From Rhodococcus qingshengii JCM 15477 (GTDB lineage Bacteria > Actinomycetota > Actinomycetes > Mycobacteriales > Mycobacteriaceae), in contig NZ_CP096568.1 in assembly GCF_023221595.1 (NCBI RefSeq), positions 1 through 64,000 on the forward strand: a DNA stretch of 64,000 nucleotides, read 5' to 3'. The position numbers were made by a program, and so were the translations under genes. Below, piece after piece: positions 53,817 through 61,526 of the stretch; position 1 is the stretch's first letter, and each line of letters begins with the position of its first letter. The notes under the pieces were generated by a model. The model did not search any database, was not told the DNA's origin, and saw nothing but the letters and a program-made list of their open reading frames with translations.

Positions 53817-54629
53817 TCACACCGAGTACCACGAAGTGGCGCCGCCGTCGACTTTGATCACTGCGCCCGTGACGAACGAACTGGCAGGCGACGCCAGGAA
53901 CAACGCTGCCGAGGCAATCTCGTCCGCCGTGCCATTGCGCTCGAGGAGGATCAGCCTGTCCTGCGCAGCACCGAGACCATCGTCGGAAGCGAACAACTCG
54001 AGTCCCTTCTCTGTTGCCGTGGGTCCAGGAACGAGGCAGTTGGCCCGGATATTGTCGGCGCCGTGGTCGACCGCCAGGGCACGGGTGAGGTTGATGATTC
54101 CTGCCTTGGCCGCGCAGTAGCCGGCAGATCTGCGCGCTCCGAGAAGACCGTATTCGGATGAGGTCGTGATTATCGATCCGCCGCCGCTCTCGACGAGAGC
54201 AGGGATTCCGTACTTGGTGAGATAGAAGGTGCCGCTCAGGTTGACCGCCAGCATGCGTTCCCACGAGTCGACGGACGCTTCGACAGCGCTACCCCACTCA
54301 TGAGCGCCGACGTTCGCGTAGAGGACGTCGATACGGCCGAAGTCGGCGCTGATCTGGCCGATTGCGCCCTCAACCTGACCGGCGTCACTGACATCCGCCC
54401 GGTATGCGCGTGCGATTGGCCCCCCTGCTGCGGCAATCTGCTCGACAACGGGTTCTCCATCTGCGATATCGACCACCGCAACGCAGGCCCCGGCTCGCGC
54501 GAACTGTATAGCCGCAGCGCGCCCGATACCCGTCGCAGCGCCGGTGATGACGGCAACACGGCCATCAAGAGATAACTTTCCGGCCCCGCGGGGCGGCTGA
54601 TGTAGTTCGGTACTCGACTCAGCGGTCAT
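53817..54629 (-). CDS. SDR-family oxidoreductase
   Basis: 270-aa short-chain dehydrogenase: ITGAATGIGRAAAIQFARAG near residue 28, VVDIADG, YANVG in place of NNAG, Ser in ITTSSEYGLLG, Tyr/Lys in AGYCAAKAGIINL, C-terminal VIKVDGGAT. ATG 54627-54629 with AAAGGG upstream. Two-gene operon with the SDR downstream, divergent from the second MFS transporter across about 340 bp. No copy of the regulon operator lies close to its start, so its regulation may differ. Confidence 0.88.
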   Translation of the reverse strand: MTAESSTELHQPPRGAGKLSLDGRVAVITGAATGIGRAAAIQFARAGACVAVVDIADGEPVVEQIAAAGGPIARAYRADVSDAGQVEGAIGQISADFGRIDVLYANVGAHEWGSAVEASVDSWERMLAVNLSGTFYLTKYGIPALVESGGGSIITTSSEYGLLGARRSAGYCAAKAGIINLTRALAVDHGADNIRANCLVPGPTATEKGLELFASDDGLGAAQDRLILLERNGTADEIASAALFLASPASSFVTGAVIKVDGGATSWYSV

Positions 54630-54935
54630 GGCATCCCTTTGTTATCGACTGAGCGAAGTAGGGGCCTGCAGGCTTCCGGCCGTCGTCAGACGGACACCTT
54701 CGATGACATACAGCATGAACACAGCATCTCAGCGACGAAGCATACGCGCCGTGGCTGAAACAAGCTGTGCCGCAGAATGATCACAGAGAGCGACCTCCGC
54801 GTCAAGGGGCGCCCGGAAGCGCCGCAACCGTCCCGCGCCACAGGGGGGTGAATGTGATGCTCATCAAATTTGAACCCTCATGTGTCTTGACACACGGCGT
54901 CCCCGCGCTAACACTTGTACGGATAGCAACCACTT

Positions 54936-54950
54936 GGGCGCATAGCGCAC
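54936..54950. promoter_or_regulatory. Operator palindrome, second MFS gene
   Basis: GGGCGCATAGCGCAC, 20 bp upstream of the MFS ATG; differs from the 38282 site only at the centre. Confidence 0.75.
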
Positions 54951-54970
54951 ACGAATCTGTGGGAGAGCCC

Positions 54971-56335
54971 ATGCAGGCTTCAGTGATCGACGATTCTCCG
55001 ATACTGCGATTTCACCGAAAACTCCGCCTTCAGTGCGGTGGCGGTACGTTCCTCGACGGATACGTGCTCAGCGCGATCGCCGTTGCGATGCCCGGCATCA
55101 AGGGCGAGTACGACCTATCAGCCGCCGCGTTGAGCTCGCTCGCCGCGGCCGCGATCGTCGGAATATTTGTGGGAAGTCTCATCTTCGGACCACTGAGCGA
55201 CAGGCTGGGGCGCCACAAGCTTTTCACCCTGGATCTCGTTGCGTTCGTGGCATTCTCGGCGCTGACATACTTCGTCACCGATCTATGGCAGCTGATATTA
55301 CTGCGCCTGTTAGCCGGCATCGCCGTCGGAGCCGACTACCCGTTGGCCATGACAATGGTGACCGAATGGATGCCCAGGCGGCATCGAACCGGCGGGATCG
55401 GCATGCTCGTCATGTGGTGGTTCGGAGGTGCCATCGCAGCGTACGTCTTCGGGTATGCAATCGTAGCTACCTTCGGCGACGATGCCTGGCGGCTCGTACT
55501 GGCGAGCGCCACGATTCCAGCAGCGATAACACTCTTACTCCGTGTAGGGATGCCGGAGTCGCCCAGATGGCTGCTCTCACGCGACCGACGGGACGAGGCT
55601 TTGGAAACACTGAAGTCTGTCTACGGCCCGGACGCAACACTGGAAGGACTCGAGACTCCCGCCAAGGACGAGGAACGCGGCCGTCTTCGTGAATTGTTCT
55701 CCCGCAAGTACATTCGGCGCACAATCTTTGCTTCCGGTCCGTACGCGGCGCAAGCGACGGCCTTCTACGTCATCTTGACGTTCGAGCCGACCATCTTGAA
55801 CTCGTTCGGGCTCGGACACGGCCACGCCAGCTACGTGGGATCGGCCGCGACCAGTATCATCTTCTTGATCGGCGTCCTCCCGGTGCAACGCCTAGCCGAG
55901 TCGTTCGGCCGACGTCGACTGTACATCTGGTCTTTCGCACTGATGGTTCTGCCTCTGGCCGTTCTAGGAATCTTCCCCCTGGAGTCCGCGATCATCGTCG
56001 TCGCCTGTTTCTGCTTCTACGCGTTGGTCTCAGGCCCCACCAGCGTCTTGTCGTGGTCATACCCGAACGAACTCTTTCCGACAAAGATTCGAGCCACAGC
56101 AGTTGGTTTTGCGACCTCGATGACTCGAATCAGCGCAGCGATCGGCACCTTCCTGCTACCGATCTCGATCGACTCCCTCGGCATCAGGCCGACAATGCTC
56201 ATCGGTGCTGGTGTCGTCGCCGCAGGATTGCTGATGTGCATTCTGTGGGCCCCCGAGACAAGTGGCCAGTCACTCGACGAGGCCAGCGCACTACCCGCGG
56301 AAGAAACCACCGGACTCAAGGTAAATCCAGCGTGA
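54971..56335 (+). CDS. MFS transporter, paralogue of the 38314 gene
   Basis: 454-aa 12-TM carrier closely matching the protein at 38314 (shared SVIDDSPIL, FHRKLR, GGTFLDG, SDRLGRHKLFT, ADYPLAMTMVTEWMP, PESPRWLLS, SGPTSVLSWSYPNELFPTKI). The ATG at 54971 is chosen by this alignment and by GGGAGA just upstream, rather than the 68-codon extension. Same regulon operator in front. Two similar carriers may differ in affinity or handle related substrates. Terminated by the hairpin at 56364. Confidence 0.88.
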   Translation: MQASVIDDSPILRFHRKLRLQCGGGTFLDGYVLSAIAVAMPGIKGEYDLSAAALSSLAAAAIVGIFVGSLIFGPLSDRLGRHKLFTLDLVAFVAFSALTYFVTDLWQLILLRLLAGIAVGADYPLAMTMVTEWMPRRHRTGGIGMLVMWWFGGAIAAYVFGYAIVATFGDDAWRLVLASATIPAAITLLLRVGMPESPRWLLSRDRRDEALETLKSVYGPDATLEGLETPAKDEERGRLRELFSRKYIRRTIFASGPYAAQATAFYVILTFEPTILNSFGLGHGHASYVGSAATSIIFLIGVLPVQRLAESFGRRRLYIWSFALMVLPLAVLGIFPLESAIIVVACFCFYALVSGPTSVLSWSYPNELFPTKIRATAVGFATSMTRISAAIGTFLLPISIDSLGIRPTMLIGAGVVAAGLLMCILWAPETSGQSLDEASALPAEETTGLKVNPA

Positions 56336-56363
56336 TCTGGGGCCGTAACCGCGCGGCCACACT

Positions 56364-56399
56364 GTGGATCTGACGGCGTAGAAGCGCCGTCAGATCCAC
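56364..56399 (+). terminator. Perfect 15-bp hairpin terminator
   Basis: GTGGATCTGACGGCG (56364-56378) and its exact complement at 56385-56399, loop TAGAAG, 28 bp after the MFS stop. Confidence 0.8.
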
Positions 56400-56568
56400 G
56401 ACGTATCCGAAACACCTCATCGCCCAACCAGAAATCGGTGCACTCAGAGCCGCTCCAGGCGCCGGTGTTGTATGACAACCACTTTCGCTTGTCAAACACT
56501 CACCAGGAAATCCGGGGTCGTCGTTGATTGTCTCCGTCGACACGACAGCAACCTCACGAAGGAGGAAC

Positions 56569-56895
56569 ATGACTGCCGTACCCCACAGCCCCCGCACCGA
56601 CGACCCCATGTGCACCTCCCTCGCCGACAACAAAACAGAACAACACCACCGCTCACGACTACCTGCCGCGTCGATCGCTTTAGGGACACTGTCCATTGCG
56701 GCGTTCTGGTTGGTAGGACTCGGCCTCGCACTCGGAATTGCCGCGACAATCTGCGGCGCCATCGCCACGACACGGCCCGCGGTCACCGACGACGAAGCAG
56801 CATCGCTGCGGGCTCTACTCGGTATTGTCGCCGGCGCCGCAGGGATCACCGTCTCCACGGGCGCCGCCCTGTTCCGCGTGCTGGGGCAACTATGA
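56569..56895 (+). CDS. Small membrane protein, DUF4190-like
   Basis: 108-aa protein with a polar N-terminus and two hydrophobic segments (ALGTLSIAAFWLVGLGLALG IAATI, about 37-65, and LLGIVAGAAGITVSTGAALF, about 82-103), the layout of DUF4190-type actinobacterial membrane proteins. ATG 56569 is chosen for the AAGGAGG at 56559-56565 just before it. No operon partner. Function unknown. Confidence 0.6.
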   Translation: MTAVPHSPRTDDPMCTSLADNKTEQHHRSRLPAASIALGTLSIAAFWLVGLGLALGIAATICGAIATTRPAVTDDEAASLRALLGIVAGAAGITVSTGAALFRVLGQL

Positions 56896-56951
56896 ACCGC
56901 ACACACAGCTTCATGCAGACCGCATCACCCAATGCTACTTACAGGCAACGA

Positions 56952-57770
56952 TTACGAGCCGTGTCCGACCACCGAGAATTCATCACCGTTCCGAGTCCTC
57001 ATAGCCTCGACGAGCGTGTCGATCGAGGCCAGCAACTCCGCTGGCGGCGTGGTCAGGTCGAGGGCGTGGCAGTAGATGGTGATGTCGGCGCCTATAACCT
57101 CGACGGCAGGGGAGGCGGTGTCGCCTTTCGCGTAGATCAGGTGCCCTTCGCGTAGTCCGAGTGCGGTGCAATAGGCGGTCAGTTGGTACATGTCCGCGTT
57201 CGGCCCCCTCTTGCCGGGCGCGGTTGTTTTGTACTTGGCGTCGATCACTGCCACGGGCTTGTCGTCGTTGTCGTACCAGGTCAGGTCAGGTTCGATCGTC
57301 ACGGTGCGGCCGTGATCGAGGTAACGTGTCGGGCCGGATCCGGGACGCACTCCCCTGCCGCCGCGGCGGCAGATCGCAGCAGCGGTGGTGGTCATCAGAA
57401 AATCCTGAAAACACTGTCCACATGTCGAGGACGAAGCCTCGCACGACGACAGTCCCGATGCGGTGCTCGATGGACCGATGCTCGATGATCAGCTCCGACA
57501 ACTGCAATGCCCAGTGGTAGCGCTCGTTCAATCTCGTTCGCGCCGGAGACGGTTCGGCACCAGCGGTGGGCGGTGTGACGTCTGCGAGGGCGCGGCGACC
57601 CCTGGCCAACCTCGTCTGCAGACGGGTTTGCACCACCGCGGACCGGTGTTGACGTCACGATGGCGGCGAGCAGCAGCTGGTTTTCGCCGATGCCTTCTCG
57701 CAGATGTTCGTTGCGTCTCGCTCGCGTGCGCAGAGGCCTCACGTCAGGGATGCGTGTCATGCGGCAACGT
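56952..57770 (-). pseudogene. McrC-like restriction subunit, truncated and frameshifted
   Basis: Minus-strand frames read in order DVRPLRTRARRNEHLREGIG ENQLLLAA, RTRLNERYHWALQLSELIIE, GFVLDMWTVF, then EPDLTWYDNDDKPVAVIDAK YK and NADMYQLTAYCTALGLREGH LIYAKGD. This is McrC, the nuclease partner of 5-methylcytosine-specific McrBC, including the PD-D/ExK site (D...D-A-K). Frame changes occur near 57640 and 57407; the second fits an extra T in a TTTT run. The N-terminal part and any mcrB are absent, so it is a relic. Confidence 0.75.
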
Positions 57771-57834
57771 CCCTGTGAGGGCGCTGACAGTGAGGGCGCT
57801 GGCAGGAGCGGACAGCGCGCCCCCTCGCAACGAG

Positions 57835-57876
57835 GAAAATGCCCATAGCTCCCATATGGGAGCTATGGGCATTTTC
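57835..57876. terminator. Perfect 42-bp palindrome
   Basis: Two 21-bp arms (57835-57855 and 57856-57876) with no spacer. The centre is CCCATATGGG and the outer ends are AAAAT/ATTTT runs, so each strand ends in a short T tract: a bidirectional intrinsic terminator is the simplest reading. It sits just beyond the truncated McrC end. Confidence 0.75.
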
Positions 57877-58178
57877 GGGGCATCGTTGACTATGCGTGCG
57901 TGATGACGTCGAAGCACACCCGAGCTACAGCTCCAGACCTGATACTGCCGCCGTCGGTCAGCACAGGGAACGTGATGCATCCAAATCTACTGGCACTCAA
58001 TATCTTTCGACGTGGGCTCCAGGTGGGGCCCTGCCGGCAATTGGGCGGACAGGAGTTTTCAGTTCATCGGCACATTTCGTGTGCCGGTCGTCGCGGGAAG
58101 GCCGGGACGGCGCAGGATTACTAATTTTCGTGCATCGGCGGAAACCCTCAGATGGCAGCAAAATCGAGCAAGCCGGAA

Positions 58179-58505
58179 CTACTCCGAACGAACTGACGCA
58201 CCCGCCACAGGCCGATGTCCCAGTTCTTCCAGACGGTCGAGCTCAGCGACAAGCGCGTCTCGACTGGTGTACGTCTCAACCGGATCGCGCCGCGATTCAT
58301 CCGGTGCCGGGAAATACACTTTCCAGACCGGAGCACCAGCGTCACGTCCGACAGCGATGTGCATCGGTTGCGCGAATTCACCCCAGGCATCGAATACCTG
58401 CCTGCGGCTTCGACATGGTCCCACGTCGAATCTTCACAGCCGTCCCATTCACGGCGCGATCGCAGCAGCCGCGTGAGAACCGGGTCGATGAGGTCGTACT
58501 CGTTC
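58179..58505 (-). pseudogene. Hypothetical protein gene with a frameshift
   Basis: The frame from 58424 down reads VFDAWGEFAQPMHIAVGRDA, then VWKVYFPAPDESRR and ALVAELDRLEELGHRP, which looks coding; upstream in another frame ENEYDLIDPVLTRLLRSRRE and WDGCEDSTWDHVEAAG continue it, with the switch near 58410. The joined product would be about 105 aa and directly follows the 78-aa gene at 58510. Family not recognised. A sequencing error would restore it. Confidence 0.45.
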
Positions 58506-58509
58506 TCGC

Positions 58510-58746
58510 CTACAACCCTTCCGACGCCACGAGAGCTTGGAACTCCTCGACCGTCAACTCAGGTGCGAGCTCGATGTAGGCGCTCCCCGCGGTGTCATCG
58601 AACGGATTACCGAGTTCCATCGTGCGGACAACAGACCCATCCCCGCCGGGCACATGCGCAGATGCACGACGCCCGGCCTGGCTCGACTTGTTTCGCCGCT
58701 TCTTCGCCAGACGCGTAGCTTGTATTGCTTTCTTCGAGCGCCCCAT
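58510..58746 (-). CDS. Small hypothetical protein
   Basis: 78-aa protein: very basic N-terminus (MGRSKKAIQATRLAKKRRNK) and an acidic C-terminus (ELAPELTVEEFQALVASEGL). ATG with AAGGA 7 nt upstream. The charge split suggests nucleic-acid or protein binding, but no family is recognised. Confidence 0.6.
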   Translation of the reverse strand: MGRSKKAIQATRLAKKRRNKSSQAGRRASAHVPGGDGSVVRTMELGNPFDDTAGSAYIELAPELTVEEFQALVASEGL

Positions 58747-58929
58747 ACGGATTCCTTAGCTAACGAACATCTATCCTCTGTAGCCTACGTAAGATCCGGC
58801 GATGCGCCTGAAAGATCCCGGCGCACGCGTGGTGCACCCCTTGGCTCCCGCTCAGACCCCGGGAGCGTCCTGCGTGAGCGGATAGAAGGACAACCCCGAC
58901 CAGAATCGCCACTATCACTGGGGAGTAGG

Positions 58930-59202
58930 TCATAAAGAAGTTGTGCGCCGTCGACTGCGTGCTCCCGCGCGCCGAATGCAATGTCGACGCCCACGGCCGT
59001 ACAGCTCGGCGGCGTCGAGTGCGCGGGTGATCCGGTACGGGGCCAGCGCGCCGGTGGCCCACTGTTCGTGGGCCCGGTCATGGGCTGCTCGGCGCTGCGC
59101 CGAGACGGCAGCCCACTCGGCTCGTTTCCGCAGACGCGCTGCTGCACGGTCTCCTGCTGCACGAAATCTGGAGCGTGTGGGCATGGTGTGCTCGTCGGTC
59201 AC
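58930..59202 (-). CDS. Small basic protein coupled to the DUF1272 gene
   Basis: 90-aa Arg/Ala-rich, probably helical protein (RSRFRAAGDRAAARLRKRAE, WAAVSAQRRAAHDRAHEQWA). GTG 59200-59202 overlaps the DUF1272-protein stop by 4 nt (GTGA), so the two are co-translated. A degenerate copy lies at 12539-12793. The acidic/Arg balance and the last 20 residues (RRAGARSRRR) hint at nucleic-acid contact. Function unknown. Confidence 0.6.
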   Translation of the reverse strand: MTDEHTMPTRSRFRAAGDRAAARLRKRAEWAAVSAQRRAAHDRAHEQWATGALAPYRITRALDAAELYGRGRRHCIRRAGARSRRRTTSL

Positions 59203-59666
59203 AGCGTCTGCGGTTTCCCGTCGGCGCGACCTGCGTCCTCGTGCGCGTGGCCGGCAGGGGTTCGGAACACGTCTTCCCCACGAAGTGTGAGAACGGTGAT
59301 GAGAGCTTCTCGCGGTGTGCAGTCGGGACGCATATGACGCACCTCGATCGCTGCCAACCTTTCTCCGTCGGTGGCCTTGATCTGCGAGATCAGATTCCGC
59401 TCGGTGTCGGTGAGCTCGAGGACGCCGGAGGGCTTGCGTTGGGCAAGATAGTTACCGATTCGACCTGCCCATCCCCGACGAATCACTCGGGCCCCCGCGA
59501 TGCGACGAGGACGCGCGGTCAACTCGCCGCCGCAGTTCGGGCACTCGTTGTCCATCGCCGCTGAGCAGTCGACGCAGAAGGTGCATTCGTAGCTGCATAT
59601 TGTTGCAGCGGAGGCGTTGTCGAGGCAGGTGCGGCACCTCTCGCAGATTGTTTTCATCGCCAACAT
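59199..59666 (-). CDS. DUF1272 zinc-ribbon protein with a C-terminal extension
   Basis: 155-aa protein. Residues 4-55 are a DUF1272 domain with eight spaced cysteines (MKTICERCRTCLDNASAATI, CSYECTFCVDCSAAM, ECPNCGGELTARPRR), expected to bind two zinc ions. DUF1272 proteins usually end there; here about 100 more residues follow (LELTDTERNLISQIKATDGE, PREALITVLTLRGEDVF). ATG 59664-59666 with AGGAG 6 nt upstream; a second ATG three codons on. Coupled to the small basic protein downstream. Confidence 0.78.
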   Translation of the reverse strand: MLAMKTICERCRTCLDNASAATICSYECTFCVDCSAAMDNECPNCGGELTARPRRIAGARVIRRGWAGRIGNYLAQRKPSGVLELTDTERNLISQIKATDGERLAAIEVRHMRPDCTPREALITVLTLRGEDVFRTPAGHAHEDAGRADGKPQTL

Positions 59667-59856
59667 CGCCGCTCCTGGAGTCGTCTCGCCTTCCGGCACA
59701 GTGCATCTGTCAGCGTCAGAGAACCACACCTGCCCGCATTCGACCTACGGGGTCACAAACCATCATCCCGGCCACTTCACGCGTCCATGAGGCCCGCCCA
59801 GCGCGGTGTTACGGCACGATGATGTGCACGGTCGATCAGTGAATTCGGAGGAAGAA

Positions 59857-60144
59857 ATGAGCAAGGATTTTTACACTGCGTCGGAGCTAGCGGCTCTGGG
59901 CTATGTGCCAGAGCGTCTGACGTCGGTGTTCGGTGAACCCGATTCCGTCGACGGGGAGTTCCGTTGGGATACCGACACCGTTGACGCCGTCGAGCGCGAT
60001 GTACTCGCTCCCGCTGCCCGGATCATGTTCGATGCCTTCGCTCCGGAATGGAACACACGCGTCCAGATGACCGGATCGAACCTCGCTCTCGGATGGCCGC
60101 AGATGGAACAGATGCTCGCCCGCGTGACGCTGCGGGAATCCTGA
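59857..60144 (+). CDS. Hypothetical protein
   Basis: 95-aa acidic protein (MSKDFYTASELAALGYVPER ... MEQMLARVTLRES). The ATG at 59857 is preceded by GGAGG at 6 nt, better than the upstream in-frame ATG. No family recognised; faces the SRAP gene convergently with a 33-bp gap. Confidence 0.6.
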   Translation: MSKDFYTASELAALGYVPERLTSVFGEPDSVDGEFRWDTDTVDAVERDVLAPAARIMFDAFAPEWNTRVQMTGSNLALGWPQMEQMLARVTLRES

Positions 60145-60177
60145 CCTCTCGTCGAGCGCGAAAGCCCAGGACATCAG

Positions 60178-60891
60178 TCAGTGGACCGGTTCGAGCAAAC
60201 TCGGGTCGTTGTTCCTCGGACTATTGACCGCAGTCGAGACTTCGTACGGTTCGAGATGCGGCTCCGGAACGGAATTGATCATGGCCTGGACCTCGCCTTT
60301 GTCGGTGAGGTTCGGATCGAGCCAGTGTTCCCAGAACGATTCAGGCAGGATCAGCGGGGATCTGTCGTGTATGTGTCCCGTGGAATCCGTAGCTGGCCGA
60401 GTCAAGACAGTACAGGTCCATACCCACTTGTTCGGATCGTCTTCTGGAAGTTCGGGATCGGGCCACAACTCGTAGAGTCCAGCCATCGCGATCACGTCGC
60501 CGTCCCCGTGAAGAAAGTACGGAATCTTCTTTCCCTCTTCGCTTTTCATCCATTCGTAGTAGCCGTTCGCGGGAACGATAGCCCGCCGTTTGGAAGCACT
60601 ACTCCTGAATGACGGCTTCTCCGTGACGGTTTCACTGCGGGCGTTGATCAGCTTGGACGCCATCTTCCGGTCTTTTGCCCAGGCAGGGAGCAAACCCCAG
60701 CGGACGGTCCGGAGCTGGCGCTGGGGCTCGGAGCCGGGTTCCTCGCGTGGGGTTCGTTCGAGGATCACCCGGACGGGTTGTGTGGGGGCGACGTTGTAGG
60801 ACGGGGGCAGCTCGTCGCCGACGGTGTGCATGGTGTCGAAGAACGACTGCAATTCCTTGCTTGAGCTTGTGCTGGCGTAGCGCCCGCACAT
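60178..60891 (-). CDS. SOS response-associated peptidase (SRAP/YedK-HMCES family)
   Basis: 237-aa protein opening MCGRYAS, so Met removal exposes the catalytic Cys that forms a thiazolidine crosslink with abasic sites in single-stranded DNA. Other active-site positions: SYNVAPTQPV, WGLLPAWAKD, INARSETV (Asn), ANGYYEW (Glu) and HIHDRSPLIL (His). It protects replication forks from abasic-site breaks. Complete and likely functional. A DNA ligase of the same neighbourhood fits a repair theme. Confidence 0.93.
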   Translation of the reverse strand: MCGRYASTSSSKELQSFFDTMHTVGDELPPSYNVAPTQPVRVILERTPREEPGSEPQRQLRTVRWGLLPAWAKDRKMASKLINARSETVTEKPSFRSSASKRRAIVPANGYYEWMKSEEGKKIPYFLHGDGDVIAMAGLYELWPDPELPEDDPNKWVWTCTVLTRPATDSTGHIHDRSPLILPESFWEHWLDPNLTDKGEVQAMINSVPEPHLEPYEVSTAVNSPRNNDPSLLEPVH

Positions 60892-60928
60892 GGCCTGACC
60901 TCCTCGTAGTCGGTTCCTGTCCCATTGA

Positions 60929-61183
60929 ACAGCGTGGGTCCGACTTCCGCTTCAAACGGCGTGTGATGATCTCGGTGACCACGTCGGCAGCACGGAGAGG
61001 GGTTCTGCGATCAACGGTCCTCGGCCGGCATCTGCTGATGTTGCATTGGCGATCGCAGCCGCCACGGTTCTCGGTGCCACCGTCGGGGTTCTCCTCGCCG
61101 ACGTGATGGCCGGGGTCGCGGTCGGAGCCGGCACCGCGGTGGTCTTCCGCTTCGTACTGCGGATGATCATCACCAGAAGATGA
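60929..61183 (+). CDS. Possible small membrane protein without a clear start
   Basis: The open frame between stops at 60926 and 61181 reads TERGSAINGPRPASADVALA, then two hydrophobic runs (IAAATVLGATVGVLLADVMA, GVAVGAGTAVVFRFVLRM). Codon use looks coding, but no ATG or GTG lies before the hydrophobic part; only a TTG at about 61047. It may be a relic or a mis-sequenced gene. Confidence 0.25.
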   Translation, partial: TAWVRLPLQTACDDLGDHVGSTERGSAINGPRPASADVALAIAAATVLGATVGVLLADVMAGVAVGAGTAVVFRFVLRMIITRR

Positions 61184-61245
61184 GCTTCTGCGCTGGTCAG
61201 CGGCGCGGAATAACTCTGCGGCGGTCTTCGTTGTAGAGGCTGTCG

Positions 61246-61345
61246 GTGTTCGGTTCTTTGCCCCGGGTACCACCCCAGAAATGCCGCTTCGAGCGGCCAC
61301 TTGCCGAGAGGCGCAAGACGCGCACCGACCCTGAGAAGCCGCTGG
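61246..61345. repeat. Dispersed repeat, copy B (partner at about 9088-9195)
   Basis: See the copy at 9088. This one reads ttctttgccccgggtacca, then ATGCCGCTTCGAGCGGCCA, a small hairpin, and AGCCGCTGGAC. No gene is supported in 61184-61526. Confidence 0.6.
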
Positions 61346-61526
61346 ACACCTTCAGGTTCCGGCGGCTTCGTCATATCCACCCGGGCTTCAGTAACACTGT
61401 GTGCCCCCGAACTCGCACGGAGTCACCTCGGAGAGAGCTATCCGCCAGTCCCACGGCAATGGAAGCCACCAGATCCAACCACCTGCGATCATCTGAAAGC
61501 CTCCTCGAACACGTTCCTGCTCCAGA

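Noticed and set aside
60952..61380. 142-codon minus-strand frame
   Set aside because: Overlaps the dispersed repeat and a more coding-like plus-strand frame; no motif or start signal.
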